44,046 bases of DNA. Origin: Pedobacter sp. KBW06. Lineage in GTDB: Bacteria; Bacteroidota; Bacteroidia; Sphingobacteriales; Sphingobacteriaceae. The notes beneath the pieces are model-generated. The model saw nothing but the letters and a program-made list of their open reading frames with translations. It made no database searches and had not been told where the DNA came from. This document shows positions 16,002 to 23,152 of this stretch, one piece after another. The DNA is taken from contig NZ_QAJL01000003.1 in the NCBI RefSeq assembly GCF_003852525.1, forward strand, positions 1 through 44,046. Direction: 5' to 3'. How positions within the stretch are numbered: the first letter of the stretch is position 1; every line of letters starts with the position of its first letter. The translations under genes and the position numbers were made by a program.

Positions 16002-16640
16002 ATGAAAACAGCAACAACAACTTTAGCAGAAACAAACTTCAGACAACTAACCAGTTATGAGATCGACTTCCCAATGTATTGTATTGGTAAATTCTGGATC
16101 CTTGATGCATATATCGAAGATTTCCGGATTGAGGTATACAATTGGATTAAAACAGCATGTTCATTGTCGAATGATCAATTTGGAGACCCGGACGAATTTG
16201 AACTGCTCCACCATCAATGCATTAAACTATTGGAAATTGCGCACATTCTATATACCAGCGAGGAAAACCTAAGTATAGAAACAGACCATCCTGCGCACAG
16301 ACCTGATAAAAACTGCTTTGGCTATCATCTGGAAGATGAACAGGTTTTAAGCTGTCCAAACCTATACCTCCGCACGCTGGTAGGAACCGAAATCAATGAC
16401 GTTAAGATTTTCTTTGAGGAGCTTTTTGAATTTAGGAGTTTAACGGAGTGGTACGACATTCTGGATCAGCTACTGATCAGTTCAAGGGAAGAAAGCAGTA
16501 TAGTAAAAAACGAAGAAATAGGCCCTGTGATTTTGGAAATTAATGAGTATCTGGAGAAATTAATGGAATCAATCTATGTGGTCTATGAAACAAAAGCAAT
16601 GGCTTACATCAATCAATATCATCCTGAATTGTTTGATTAA
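16002..16640 (+). CDS. unknown helical protein, member of a two-gene paralogous pair (B)
   Basis: This 212-aa protein has no recognised family. It repeats the layout of the upstream gene: YIEDFRIEVYNWIKTA, then LLHHQCIKLLEIAHILY, then KIFFEELFEFRSLTEWYDIL, then INEYLEKLMESIYVVYE. Identity to gene A is low but the order, spacing and the (E/S)xxxVYE-type ends match, suggesting old duplication. It lies 35 bases after gene A and is followed by a strong terminator hairpin at 16685-16706, so the two probably form one unit. It is likely cytosolic; function unknown. Confidence 0.7.
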   Translation: MKTATTTLAETNFRQLTSYEIDFPMYCIGKFWILDAYIEDFRIEVYNWIKTACSLSNDQFGDPDEFELLHHQCIKLLEIAHILYTSEENLSIETDHPAHRPDKNCFGYHLEDEQVLSCPNLYLRTLVGTEINDVKIFFEELFEFRSLTEWYDILDQLLISSREESSIVKNEEIGPVILEINEYLEKLMESIYVVYETKAMAYINQYHPELFD

Positions 16641-16684
16641 CCCGAAGCCTGGCACAAGATTAAAACTGACTGTGATAGTTATTC

Positions 16685-16706
16685 TGGCCGGAAGAAATTC
16701 CGGCCA
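16685..16706 (+). terminator. rho-independent terminator-like hairpin with GAAA tetraloop
   Basis: TGGCCGGAA and TTCCGGCCA form a perfect 9-bp GC-rich stem around a GAAA tetraloop, followed by TTTCTC. It ends the pair 15358-16640. An 18-base part of it recurs at 21908-21925. Confidence 0.75.
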
Positions 16707-16741
16707 TTTCTCACATTTTGACCAACAATTCAGAAAGAATT

Positions 16742-16775
16742 GTTTACATTTTTGGTAAACTTCTATGTATATTTG
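16742..16775 (+). promoter_or_regulatory. promoter with overlapping palindrome upstream of GNAT-HTH pair
   Basis: TTTA (16743-16746), 21 bases, then TATATTTG (16768-16775, a perfect TAnnTTTG) form a Bacteroidota-type promoter. GTTTAC (16742-16747) and GTAAAC (16755-16760) form an inverted repeat covering the upstream box and spacer, a natural operator for the HTH protein encoded second. The start point would fall within a few bases of the ATG at 16783, so the transcript may be leaderless. Confidence 0.55.
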
Positions 16776-16782
16776 ATAGGCG

Positions 16783-17250
16783 ATGCACGTATTAAAGAAC
16801 AGCATACGTGAAAAGCAATTCGTAACCATAGCTAAAATTGATACGATTGAAATTTCACTGATTAATAAAACGAAACAATTTGATTTCAACTGGAATAAAG
16901 AAAAGCTTTTCAATGTTTACAAGCTGACCGTAGAGGAAAACGATGAACCAATTGGATTACTTTCACTGGATGAAAGATCAGATGATTATGCTTTGGAAAT
17001 CAGACTCCTCGCATCATCCAAACAGAATATTGGCAAATCGAAGAAATATAGCCGTATTGCTGGCTGTCTCATTGCTTTTGCATGTAAGGAAGCATTTAAA
17101 AGAGGCTTTGATGGTTTTGTCTGTTTAAAACCAAAAACAAAGCTGGAGGCGCATTATATAAAGAAATATGGATTCAGATCAACTAAGCTGTATCTGATCA
17201 CAGAAGGGGAAAATTCACTAAAATTAATTAAGGAATATTATGAAGATTAA
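16783..17250 (+). CDS. GNAT-fold acetyltransferase-like protein (possible toxin)
   Basis: This 155-aa protein has the strand-helix order of GNAT enzymes: a YKLTVEENDEPIGLLSL hairpin, then YALEIRLLASSKQNIG. A long helix with RIAGCLIAFACKEAFKRGFDGFV and a final YIKKYGFRS...LYLITEG block follow, the usual acceptor-side end. The acetyl-CoA pyrophosphate loop (normally Q/RxxGxG/A) is seen only as NIGKSKKYSRIAG, so activity is uncertain. It overlaps the next gene, an XRE-type HTH protein, by 11 bases, the organisation of a toxin-antitoxin module with toxin first. The regulatory site at 16742-16775 precedes it. Confidence 0.65.
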   Translation: MHVLKNSIREKQFVTIAKIDTIEISLINKTKQFDFNWNKEKLFNVYKLTVEENDEPIGLLSLDERSDDYALEIRLLASSKQNIGKSKKYSRIAGCLIAFACKEAFKRGFDGFVCLKPKTKLEAHYIKKYGFRSTKLYLITEGENSLKLIKEYYED

Positions 17251-17791
17251 AAAAAACAGAAAAGAAATTCAAGAAACAACTTTTTCAAAGTTTACAGAAG
17301 AAGAACTTGCTGATGCTTTTGTCTTCCCTTCCGATAAAGTTCTGACTGCGAAGGAAAAAAAAGAAGATAGTGACTTTTGGACAGCTCGTCGAAAACAATT
17401 TGAAAATCGTACTCCCATACAAAAGATGTACTCCAGGTTGCTGCAATTGAAATTTCAACTGGAAGACTACGTAAATAGCGATCAATATAAGGAGGCACTC
17501 AATTTTGGATATTTCCTAAATGAGTATGTGAGCAGACAGGATAAAAAAGACAAACAATTTGCAGAAGAAGTGGATGTTACTCCAGCTGTGCTTAGTCAAT
17601 ATATCAATAACCATAGGAAACCTAAAGATGAGTTTGTGATTAGACTTGAATTACACTCTAATGGAATGATTCCCGCAATAAGTTGGTTTAAAGTTATTCA
17701 AAAAGACAAAGAACATGAAATCATGACCAATCAGGAATTAAGAGAAGAGGAAAGTAAACATGTTAAAAACAGGCTTGAATTTGCCTACTAA
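17240..17791 (+). CDS. XRE-type HTH protein (possible antitoxin)
   Basis: This 183-aa protein has a charged, partly disordered N-terminal half (KKNRKEIQETTFSKFTEEEL, then TAKEKKEDSDFW). An HTH follows at about residues 95-150: YEALNFGYFLNEYVSRQDK-like helix, KQFAEEVDVTPAVLSQYINN and HRKPKDEFVIRLE. The ATG overlaps the end of the GNAT gene. In toxin-antitoxin pairs such a protein binds the toxin through its non-DNA-binding part and represses the shared promoter; the palindrome upstream of the pair fits this. The pairing is inferred from organisation. Confidence 0.7.
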   Translation: MKIKKNRKEIQETTFSKFTEEELADAFVFPSDKVLTAKEKKEDSDFWTARRKQFENRTPIQKMYSRLLQLKFQLEDYVNSDQYKEALNFGYFLNEYVSRQDKKDKQFAEEVDVTPAVLSQYINNHRKPKDEFVIRLELHSNGMIPAISWFKVIQKDKEHEIMTNQELREEESKHVKNRLEFAY

Positions 17792-17805
17792 ACCAAGCTA
17801 TTTAT

Positions 17806-18417
17806 ATGTCATTCAATTATATTAAAATCATACTCATTATTAGTTTTACAGCCTCAATATTTAGTTGTCAATCTGAAAAAACAACTCAAAATAACAAACT
17901 AGAAGAAATTACCTTTAGAACTGATACTTCAGAAGGATTTAGAGACATTTCTCTAAAAATATTATCCGATAAACCAACAGATAGTACGCACATCTACCTT
18001 GCAAAAGGTCTTTATAAAGGTAAAACAGTAGGAATACAGATTGAAGTTAAATCTGATATGCCTGCAGGTATAACAAAAGACGGTGAGATCAGTAATACGG
18101 GGTTTGTTAAAAAACCCGTAACATTTTTTTCTATTGGTAAAGAAAGTAATGAATTTGTAAAGGCATTAAGCAATCTATACGCGGTCGATACGTCCAAGCC
18201 ATTTACAAAGCGAGTAACAGCAACGACTGCATTTTCCTTAAACAAAGACATCGCTAATCTTAATACTGCAGGTGGTTATAAATTTAAACTATTCTTTGAA
18301 ACTGAAACCGATGTTCCTGAAATATACTTGAACTTAAACCTTCAGGAAGGAATCATAGAAATATCAGAAAAAGATCAAGCCTATAGGAAACCTATAATGA
18401 ATATTTTAACTAAATAG
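17806..18417 (+). CDS. unknown lipoprotein
   Basis: This 203-aa protein has a lipoprotein signal ending SIFS-Cys21. The mature part is predicted beta-rich (EITFRTDTSEGFRDISLKIL, IYLAKGLYKGKTVGIQIEV, YKFKLFFETETDVPEIYLNL) with no recognised motif. It begins 14 bases after the HTH gene on the same strand, so it may be read through from that module, though a shared function is not evident. Probably anchored in the outer or inner membrane facing the periplasm. Confidence 0.65.
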   Translation: MSFNYIKIILIISFTASIFSCQSEKTTQNNKLEEITFRTDTSEGFRDISLKILSDKPTDSTHIYLAKGLYKGKTVGIQIEVKSDMPAGITKDGEISNTGFVKKPVTFFSIGKESNEFVKALSNLYAVDTSKPFTKRVTATTAFSLNKDIANLNTAGGYKFKLFFETETDVPEIYLNLNLQEGIIEISEKDQAYRKPIMNILTK

Positions 18418-18427
18418 TATAACCAGA

Positions 18428-18898
18428 TCAAAATTCGGCATTATACCCTCTGAAAGAGGTCTGTCTGAATACCCGGTGGGCTTTAAATTCAAAATGATCC
18501 GGATCAAAGCAACTAATGATTGCACGAGTCGTAACACGGTTAAAACCTGCCAACTCTGAATCTACAGCATGATAGCCTCCATCATTAATCTCGAAAGTTA
18601 ATAATATAGATTGCCCTTTTATCCCTTCTAAATAATTCAGGAAAAAGCTTAGACCCGCAACAATCGTGGACCTAAATTCTATAGGCAATTCTATTTCCGG
18701 CACGTTCCAGATCACGTTACTATCATTATTCAGGGATTTATACATTTTTATTTTTAGATGGGCATAAGCTCTATTCATTGCGCCGGCATACAGCGCCTTC
18801 CCTTCTACAGGACTTAAATCCCAGTTAGCCAGGTAGGCATTTATATGATTAAACTCCTTAGCTTCAATTATATCTGATTTTATTCTTACTGCTTCCAC
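18428..18898 (-). CDS. stand-alone EF-G domain IV-like protein
   Basis: This 156-aa soluble protein has, at about residues 72-128, IEFRSTIVAGLSFFLNYLEG, then GQSILLTFEINDGGYHAVDS and ELAGFNRVTTRAI. This follows the EF-G/Tet(M) domain IV pattern, in which a Y/F-xPaVexGi helix precedes a vkltdGsyHxVDSse strand-loop and an AFkxAasxA helix. The GTPase and other EF-G domains are absent. Domain IV enters the ribosomal A site, so a ribosome-associated or RNA-binding role is possible, but the fold (ribosomal S5 domain 2-like) is used widely. It converges with the lipoprotein gene, ending 10 bases away. Confidence 0.55.
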   Translation of the reverse strand: MEAVRIKSDIIEAKEFNHINAYLANWDLSPVEGKALYAGAMNRAYAHLKIKMYKSLNNDSNVIWNVPEIELPIEFRSTIVAGLSFFLNYLEGIKGQSILLTFEINDGGYHAVDSELAGFNRVTTRAIISCFDPDHFEFKAHRVFRQTSFRGYNAEF

Positions 18899-18949
18899 AA
18901 TTTTTTGATTTATGTAAAAAGTTACCTGTCCATGCTTCGTGAGACAAAA

Positions 18950-19330
18950 TTATAGTTTCTCAATTTCTTCAATAGAAAGCTCTGTGATTTCGAAAATTTG
19001 ATCAACCGACATTCCTGTTTCCTTTAATTTAAGAGCAATAGCCAATCTTTCTTCTAGTCGTCCCTCCAGTTGTCCTTTTTGCTCCCCTTCCTCTAATCCT
19101 TCAATCCGAGCCTGTTTCCCTGCCTCTTTTCTCGCGAAATCAATACTATTCTCATAATCCCACTTTGCCTTTAAGTTGGATTCATAAATTTTCCGTTGCT
19201 CTTCTGTTAATTTACTCACCTCTGCAATTTTAAATAATTTTTGAAAGATTCCTTTATTGAGGTACAGTGGTATCTGATCCATTTGGCTCATATTTTTAAG
19301 AATATAAAACCATTTGTTCAGATCTGACAT
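18950..19330 (-). pseudogene. C-terminal fragment of Rpn-family recombination-promoting nuclease / PD-(D/E)XK transposase
   Basis: This 126-aa product matches only the tail of Rpn/PDDEXK_2 proteins: LNKWFYILKNMSQMD, PLYLNKGIFQKLFKIAEVS, then a KWDYENSIDFARKEAGKQA helix. A Glu/Gly-rich repeat (EGLEEGEQKGQLEGRLEERL) and a short end helix MSVDQIFEITEL close it. The upstream 170-200 residues with the catalytic D...E-x-K core are missing; a TAG lies two codons before the ATG. It is therefore a relic, inactive as a nuclease. Confidence 0.8.
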
Positions 19331-19534
19331 GGGCTAAATTAGGAATTCTACATCATGAAGCCAAACTTAAAGAAAATTACTATCTTAATAATAAAAAAAA
19401 CTCATCTGCAAGGAATTTAGATCACCGGTTGTAAGATCATATAACCGGACTGAAATCGCAAAATTAAATCTGCACAACAAAGCATCATCTATTTTCCTAT
19501 CTTTATTCGAGCCAAGTCAGCGAGGATCCATACA

Positions 19535-19996
19535 ATGAACAACAGCTTCAAACCACTTTACCGCAAAGAAAACAAAGTATCCCTATCCAATAAATACAAT
19601 GTATCAACCGGCAGTGAATACCGCTATCAGCGACGTAGCAAAGCGTTCCTGAATGATGACCGCAACCACAAATCCATGACAAGCGGCAAATACGGATACG
19701 ACTATACTCCCCTGTTTAAATTCCTTCTTTCCAAAGTAGGCAACGATTGGGACAAAATATATGCTGAAGCAAAAAATAGACTTAATGATCCGGCTCCCAT
19801 ATTCTGGATGGTAGCACTGCACGAATCCAAACGCAGAAACATCGTACGAGTTGGCGATTCCACCTATTATTCAGGGCTATTTGTCGATGACAATGGAATA
19901 CTAAGTATTGTAAATCCAAATATCAGCTCTTCTGAACTTCCAGATCCGTATCCAGGGGAAACTCTTTCCTTCAACGGGCTCGTCATAGATAAATAA
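19535..19996 (+). CDS. hypothetical protein
   Basis: This 153-aa protein has no recognised family. The N-terminus is basic and tyrosine-rich (KYNVSTGSEYRYQRRSKAFL). The centre has YTPLFKFLLSKVGNDWDKIYAEAK and PIFWMVALHESKRRNIVRVG, followed by a short beta segment with YYSGLFVDDNGIL. There is no signal peptide or membrane helix. Codon use looks like a real gene, and it is isolated between the Rpn relic and another unknown gene. The pattern of a 'WDxIYxEA..RL' helix suggests a small cytosolic protein; role unknown. Confidence 0.65.
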   Translation: MNNSFKPLYRKENKVSLSNKYNVSTGSEYRYQRRSKAFLNDDRNHKSMTSGKYGYDYTPLFKFLLSKVGNDWDKIYAEAKNRLNDPAPIFWMVALHESKRRNIVRVGDSTYYSGLFVDDNGILSIVNPNISSSELPDPYPGETLSFNGLVIDK

Positions 19997-20180
19997 AGCA
20001 CCTTAATCCCGGAATCGATTGCCGAAAGCATATTGCAAAGGAATACTGCTCTCATTTCACCTATATTTTAGATAAAGGATTAATCAAAAATCACAAAACG
20101 AATCACCCCAGGTTAAATGATCAAATATTTGATGTATTTGCTAATATTTTTAGTATTATTGTGGTCTAAATTTTTATGTT

Positions 20181-20528
20181 ATGGCCTCGGGGGAGAAAAA
20201 AACAAAAGTAAATGATCCGTTTTATGAGGATCGATTGAAGATATCATTACAGGCGCACGCAAGTGGATGCCTTATCCAATCAATTTTAACCAAGAAACTT
20301 TATACTCCAAAGGAGTTTCTGAACTCTGATGAGAAAGTCACTTACACAAATCTTGGATTGGAAAACTACCCTTCTGTTACCCGTCTATATCCTGGGTATA
20401 TTCTGGAAAGTCGGGTAAAAATAGTTGAACAGGCTAAAGAGGAATTAGCAAAAGCAGAAGCAGATCTGCAGGACGTAATTAAGAAAGTAATCACAACATT
20501 TGATTTTACGCCAAAGTCCAAGCGATAG
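20181..20528 (+). CDS. hypothetical protein with C-terminal helix
   Basis: This 115-aa soluble protein has no recognised family. The first half is mixed (DPFYEDRLKISLQAHASG, KKLYTPKEFLNSDEK). The C-terminal part is a charged helix (VKIVEQAKEELAKAEADLQDVIKKV), likely a coiled coil, ending in a basic tail. It precedes a hairpin at 20545-20577 that separates it from the convergent kinase gene. Confidence 0.6.
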   Translation: MASGEKKTKVNDPFYEDRLKISLQAHASGCLIQSILTKKLYTPKEFLNSDEKVTYTNLGLENYPSVTRLYPGYILESRVKIVEQAKEELAKAEADLQDVIKKVITTFDFTPKSKR

Positions 20529-20544
20529 GAACCAATTATGACAA

Positions 20545-20577
20545 AGGTGGCATCAAGAATTAACTTGAATGCCACCT
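20545..20577. terminator. hairpin between convergent genes
   Basis: AGGTGGCATCAAG and CTTGAATGCCACCT pair over 13 bp with a single bulged A and a short AATTAA loop. T-runs are weak on both sides. It lies 16 bases after the + gene and 45 bases after the - gene, so it probably serves both. Confidence 0.6.
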
Positions 20578-20621
20578 ATCTTTCCCCTGCCCACTGTCTA
20601 TGAGAATAGGCTTTATAATCG

Positions 20622-21779
20622 TTAACCAGATGAATCACATCTAAAATAAACCTTAAAAGTGCTTCCCTGTCCCAAAACACTTTCTACAAGAATCTTACCT
20701 CCCATTGCTTCAACCTGATTTTTGGTAATAAACAAGCCGATCCCTCTTGCATCTTTATTGGCATGAAAAGTTTTATACATCCCAAAAATCTTATTTCCAT
20801 TTTTCTCAAGGTCAATGCCTGATCCATTATCCCTGATAGAAAGCAGTACGAAGTTATCTTCTTTTTCTTCTGTAATGGAAATGAGTAACCTTCTTTCATC
20901 AGATCTGTATTTGATGGCATTGGTCAGTAAATTAAGAATAGTACTGTCCAGATATGCTGGTATAACATTTACCAATGAATCAGGATTCAATTCAATTTGG
21001 CATCTTCCATCCACCTTTTTAAGTAATGCATGTACGTTACCAACGGTGTTGTCTACCACAGTTTTTAGATTTGCAACTTTGAACCCATCATTAAGACTAT
21101 GGTTCATGGATACTACCTCCGCTAAATGAGAAATAGTCGCTTCCAAATTTGATGTAGCCTGCTCAAACATAGACAATAATTCTGTCCGTGCATTTTCATC
21201 CCGTTCTGTCTTCATGAAGTCTATCAGCATATTTAGGTTACCAGAGTGGGATCTAAGATTATGCGAGACAATCTGTGCAAAATTCATCAGTCGCTTATTT
21301 TGATCATTGGTGACCTCAAATATCATTTTCACATGATCTTCTGTCTTTTTCCTATTGGTAATGTCAATGATTTGGGAAACAAAATGCAAAGGTTCTCCAA
21401 ATTGATCACGAACGATTGAAACAGATAAGATGGCATAAATGGTACTTCCATCCTTATGAAAATATCTTTTCTCCATTTCATAAGTATCTTTCTTCCCGTT
21501 GACCAATTTATTTAAAGCGTTCAAATCTTTATTGAGGTCTTCCGGATGGGTCAGATCCTGAAAGGTAATCCTCATCAACTCGGCAGGTCTGTAACCTAAC
21601 ATCTTAGACAAACTCTTGTTGACCTGGATCCACTTCCCATCGAGACCAACGATGGCCATACCAATCGGGGCATGTTCAAATGCTCCTCTAAATTGCTGAT
21701 CACTGATTCTTAATTTCTCATAGAGAATTTCAGAATCAGTCTCATGCCCGGGCGAATTTGTTCTCTTATCTGACAGCAT
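20622..21779 (-). CDS. cytoplasmic PAS-domain sensor histidine kinase
   Basis: This 385-aa protein has no membrane helix. A PAS/PAC sensor occupies about residues 25-150 (FEHAPIGMAIVGLDGKWIQV, LGYRPAELMRITFQDL, FVSQIIDITNRKK). The dimerisation/phosphoacceptor helix contains IVSHNLRSHSGNL with His173. The ATPase domain has the N box NLLTNAIKYRS (N287), G1 DNGSGID (317-323) and G2 GIGLF (346-350). The SHNLRSHSGN form of the H box is common in Bacteroidota kinases. No response regulator is adjacent, so the partner and signal are unknown. Confidence 0.92.
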   Translation of the reverse strand: MLSDKRTNSPGHETDSEILYEKLRISDQQFRGAFEHAPIGMAIVGLDGKWIQVNKSLSKMLGYRPAELMRITFQDLTHPEDLNKDLNALNKLVNGKKDTYEMEKRYFHKDGSTIYAILSVSIVRDQFGEPLHFVSQIIDITNRKKTEDHVKMIFEVTNDQNKRLMNFAQIVSHNLRSHSGNLNMLIDFMKTERDENARTELLSMFEQATSNLEATISHLAEVVSMNHSLNDGFKVANLKTVVDNTVGNVHALLKKVDGRCQIELNPDSLVNVIPAYLDSTILNLLTNAIKYRSDERRLLISITEEKEDNFVLLSIRDNGSGIDLEKNGNKIFGMYKTFHANKDARGIGLFITKNQVEAMGGKILVESVLGQGSTFKVYFRCDSSG

Positions 21780-22143
21780 AAATTTTCTGACTCAAATATC
21801 CATTAATTTAAATGTTTTTCACAAAAAAAGAGCTAAGAAAGGGAAACTCTGCCTTGTTTTGAATCATACAAGATTGAAATTGCTTAAAATAGTTATTCCC
21901 GACCCTTAGAAATTCCGGCCATTTCCCTCGCCTGCGGCTAGCAAAAAATTAAATTCTAACCGATTTCCAAACAATTATGATCGCAATCAAAAGTGATTAA
22001 TTTCCTAATGCCCTAATTTTAGCAGTACAAACTAATGTAAAGAACTAATAAAGATTCCGTCCAAAACCTGCTTCATCAGACACAGGATTTCTTTAGTGGT
22101 GATTTAGAAGTAAAGCAACCAATTTCTAACCAAAATAATCACC
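21780..22143. other. intergenic region with an 18-base repeat
   Basis: There is no gene. Bases 21908-21925 repeat exactly 18 bases of the hairpin at 16693-16710 (AGAAATTCCGGCCATTTC), but the other arm is absent here. It may be a worn terminator copy. The rest is AT-rich and holds the divergent upstream regions of the kinase and the polysaccharide-lyase-like gene; no convincing promoter pair was found. Confidence 0.5.
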
Positions 22144-23028
22144 ATGAAAAGAACACAAATTAATCTCCAAAAGTATTTGGCTATTGGCCTGTTATTTTTC
22201 GCAACCGCCTGCAGCAAAAACGAGACTGAACTAAGAAATCCGGTTCAGGCAGAAGATGGCAATTTAGCCAGGAACCAAGCCACTAATGGCCAAACTTCAA
22301 CATTTAACAACGGCGATGTCCTTCTGGATGTAAACTATGAAAACGGAACATCAAGCTCTGGCATTACCGGTGTAACGGCCACACATGCCCAGGCGGCCGA
22401 TGCCGCTTATATGATTACGCCAGCAGAAAATGGCAGCAATTACGCCATCGCACACAAAATTGTTTATGGCGATCCTGCTTATTTATCGGATGAAGCCATT
22501 AGAAGTGAAAGCGATGCGGTAGCCATACCGGCTGCCCAATTTTTCCCTGGAGATGAACGTCGATATGAGTTTAGTGTATTGTTGAAAGACTGGACGCCAT
22601 GGGTTTCCGGACCTACACACGAAACCACTGTTTTTCAGCTAAAAGTATCCGGCAATTCAACCAGCGGATCCGGTGTCCCCCTTCAGTTTCGTACAGCAAG
22701 AAATGCAATGCGCCTAAGGTATACAGGCTCCTCTTCGATAAAAGATATTATACCTAATCTGCAGCTGTATAAAAATCAATGGATGCATTTTAGGGTAGAT
22801 GTTTTATGGGCCGATAATGCTACAGGGTATATGAAAACGTATATGAAACTGCCAGGACAAAGCAGCTATGTACTCGTAGATGAAAAAAACAACTACCGCA
22901 CTTTTGACGGAAATGTGGCTGTAGGCAACAAAGGTTACATCAAATGGGGTGTTTATGTAACCCAGGAAGGCCTTACGCGGATTGCTTATCACGATAATAT
23001 CCGGATCATCAAACTTCCGTTACAGTAA
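22144..23028 (+). CDS. lipoprotein of the heparin lyase I-like polysaccharide lyase superfamily
   Basis: This 294-aa protein has a lipoprotein signal (FFATA-Cys23). The mature part follows a beta-jelly-roll polysaccharide-lyase layout: DERRYEFSVLLKDW near residue 138, HETTVFQLKVSG with a conserved His, and QLYKNQWMHFRVDVLWADN. GYMKTYMKLPGQSSYVLVDE, then GYIKWGVYVTQEGLTRIAYHDNIRI, complete the fold. Heparin lyase I-like proteins cleave acidic polysaccharides by beta-elimination with a His/Tyr pair. The substrate cannot be read from sequence. There are no SusC/SusD partners nearby. Confidence 0.75.
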   Translation: MKRTQINLQKYLAIGLLFFATACSKNETELRNPVQAEDGNLARNQATNGQTSTFNNGDVLLDVNYENGTSSSGITGVTATHAQAADAAYMITPAENGSNYAIAHKIVYGDPAYLSDEAIRSESDAVAIPAAQFFPGDERRYEFSVLLKDWTPWVSGPTHETTVFQLKVSGNSTSGSGVPLQFRTARNAMRLRYTGSSSIKDIIPNLQLYKNQWMHFRVDVLWADNATGYMKTYMKLPGQSSYVLVDEKNNYRTFDGNVAVGNKGYIKWGVYVTQEGLTRIAYHDNIRIIKLPLQ

Positions 23029-23108
23029 ACGCGTAACATTGTCCAAATAAAGTCCTTCCAGCAGCCATTCTTTTTATCCCCTGACATACCGTTGTCACAG
23101 GCCGGAAC

Positions 23109-23116
23109 TATTTTTG
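23109..23116 (+). promoter_or_regulatory. candidate -7 box for the UvrA-like gene
   Basis: TATTTTTG matches TAnnTTTG, 36 bases before the ATG at 23153. The distal box is not clear. Confidence 0.3.
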
Positions 23117-23152
23117 CAGCGTGTATGCACGTAACAAATTTAAAAATCCGGT

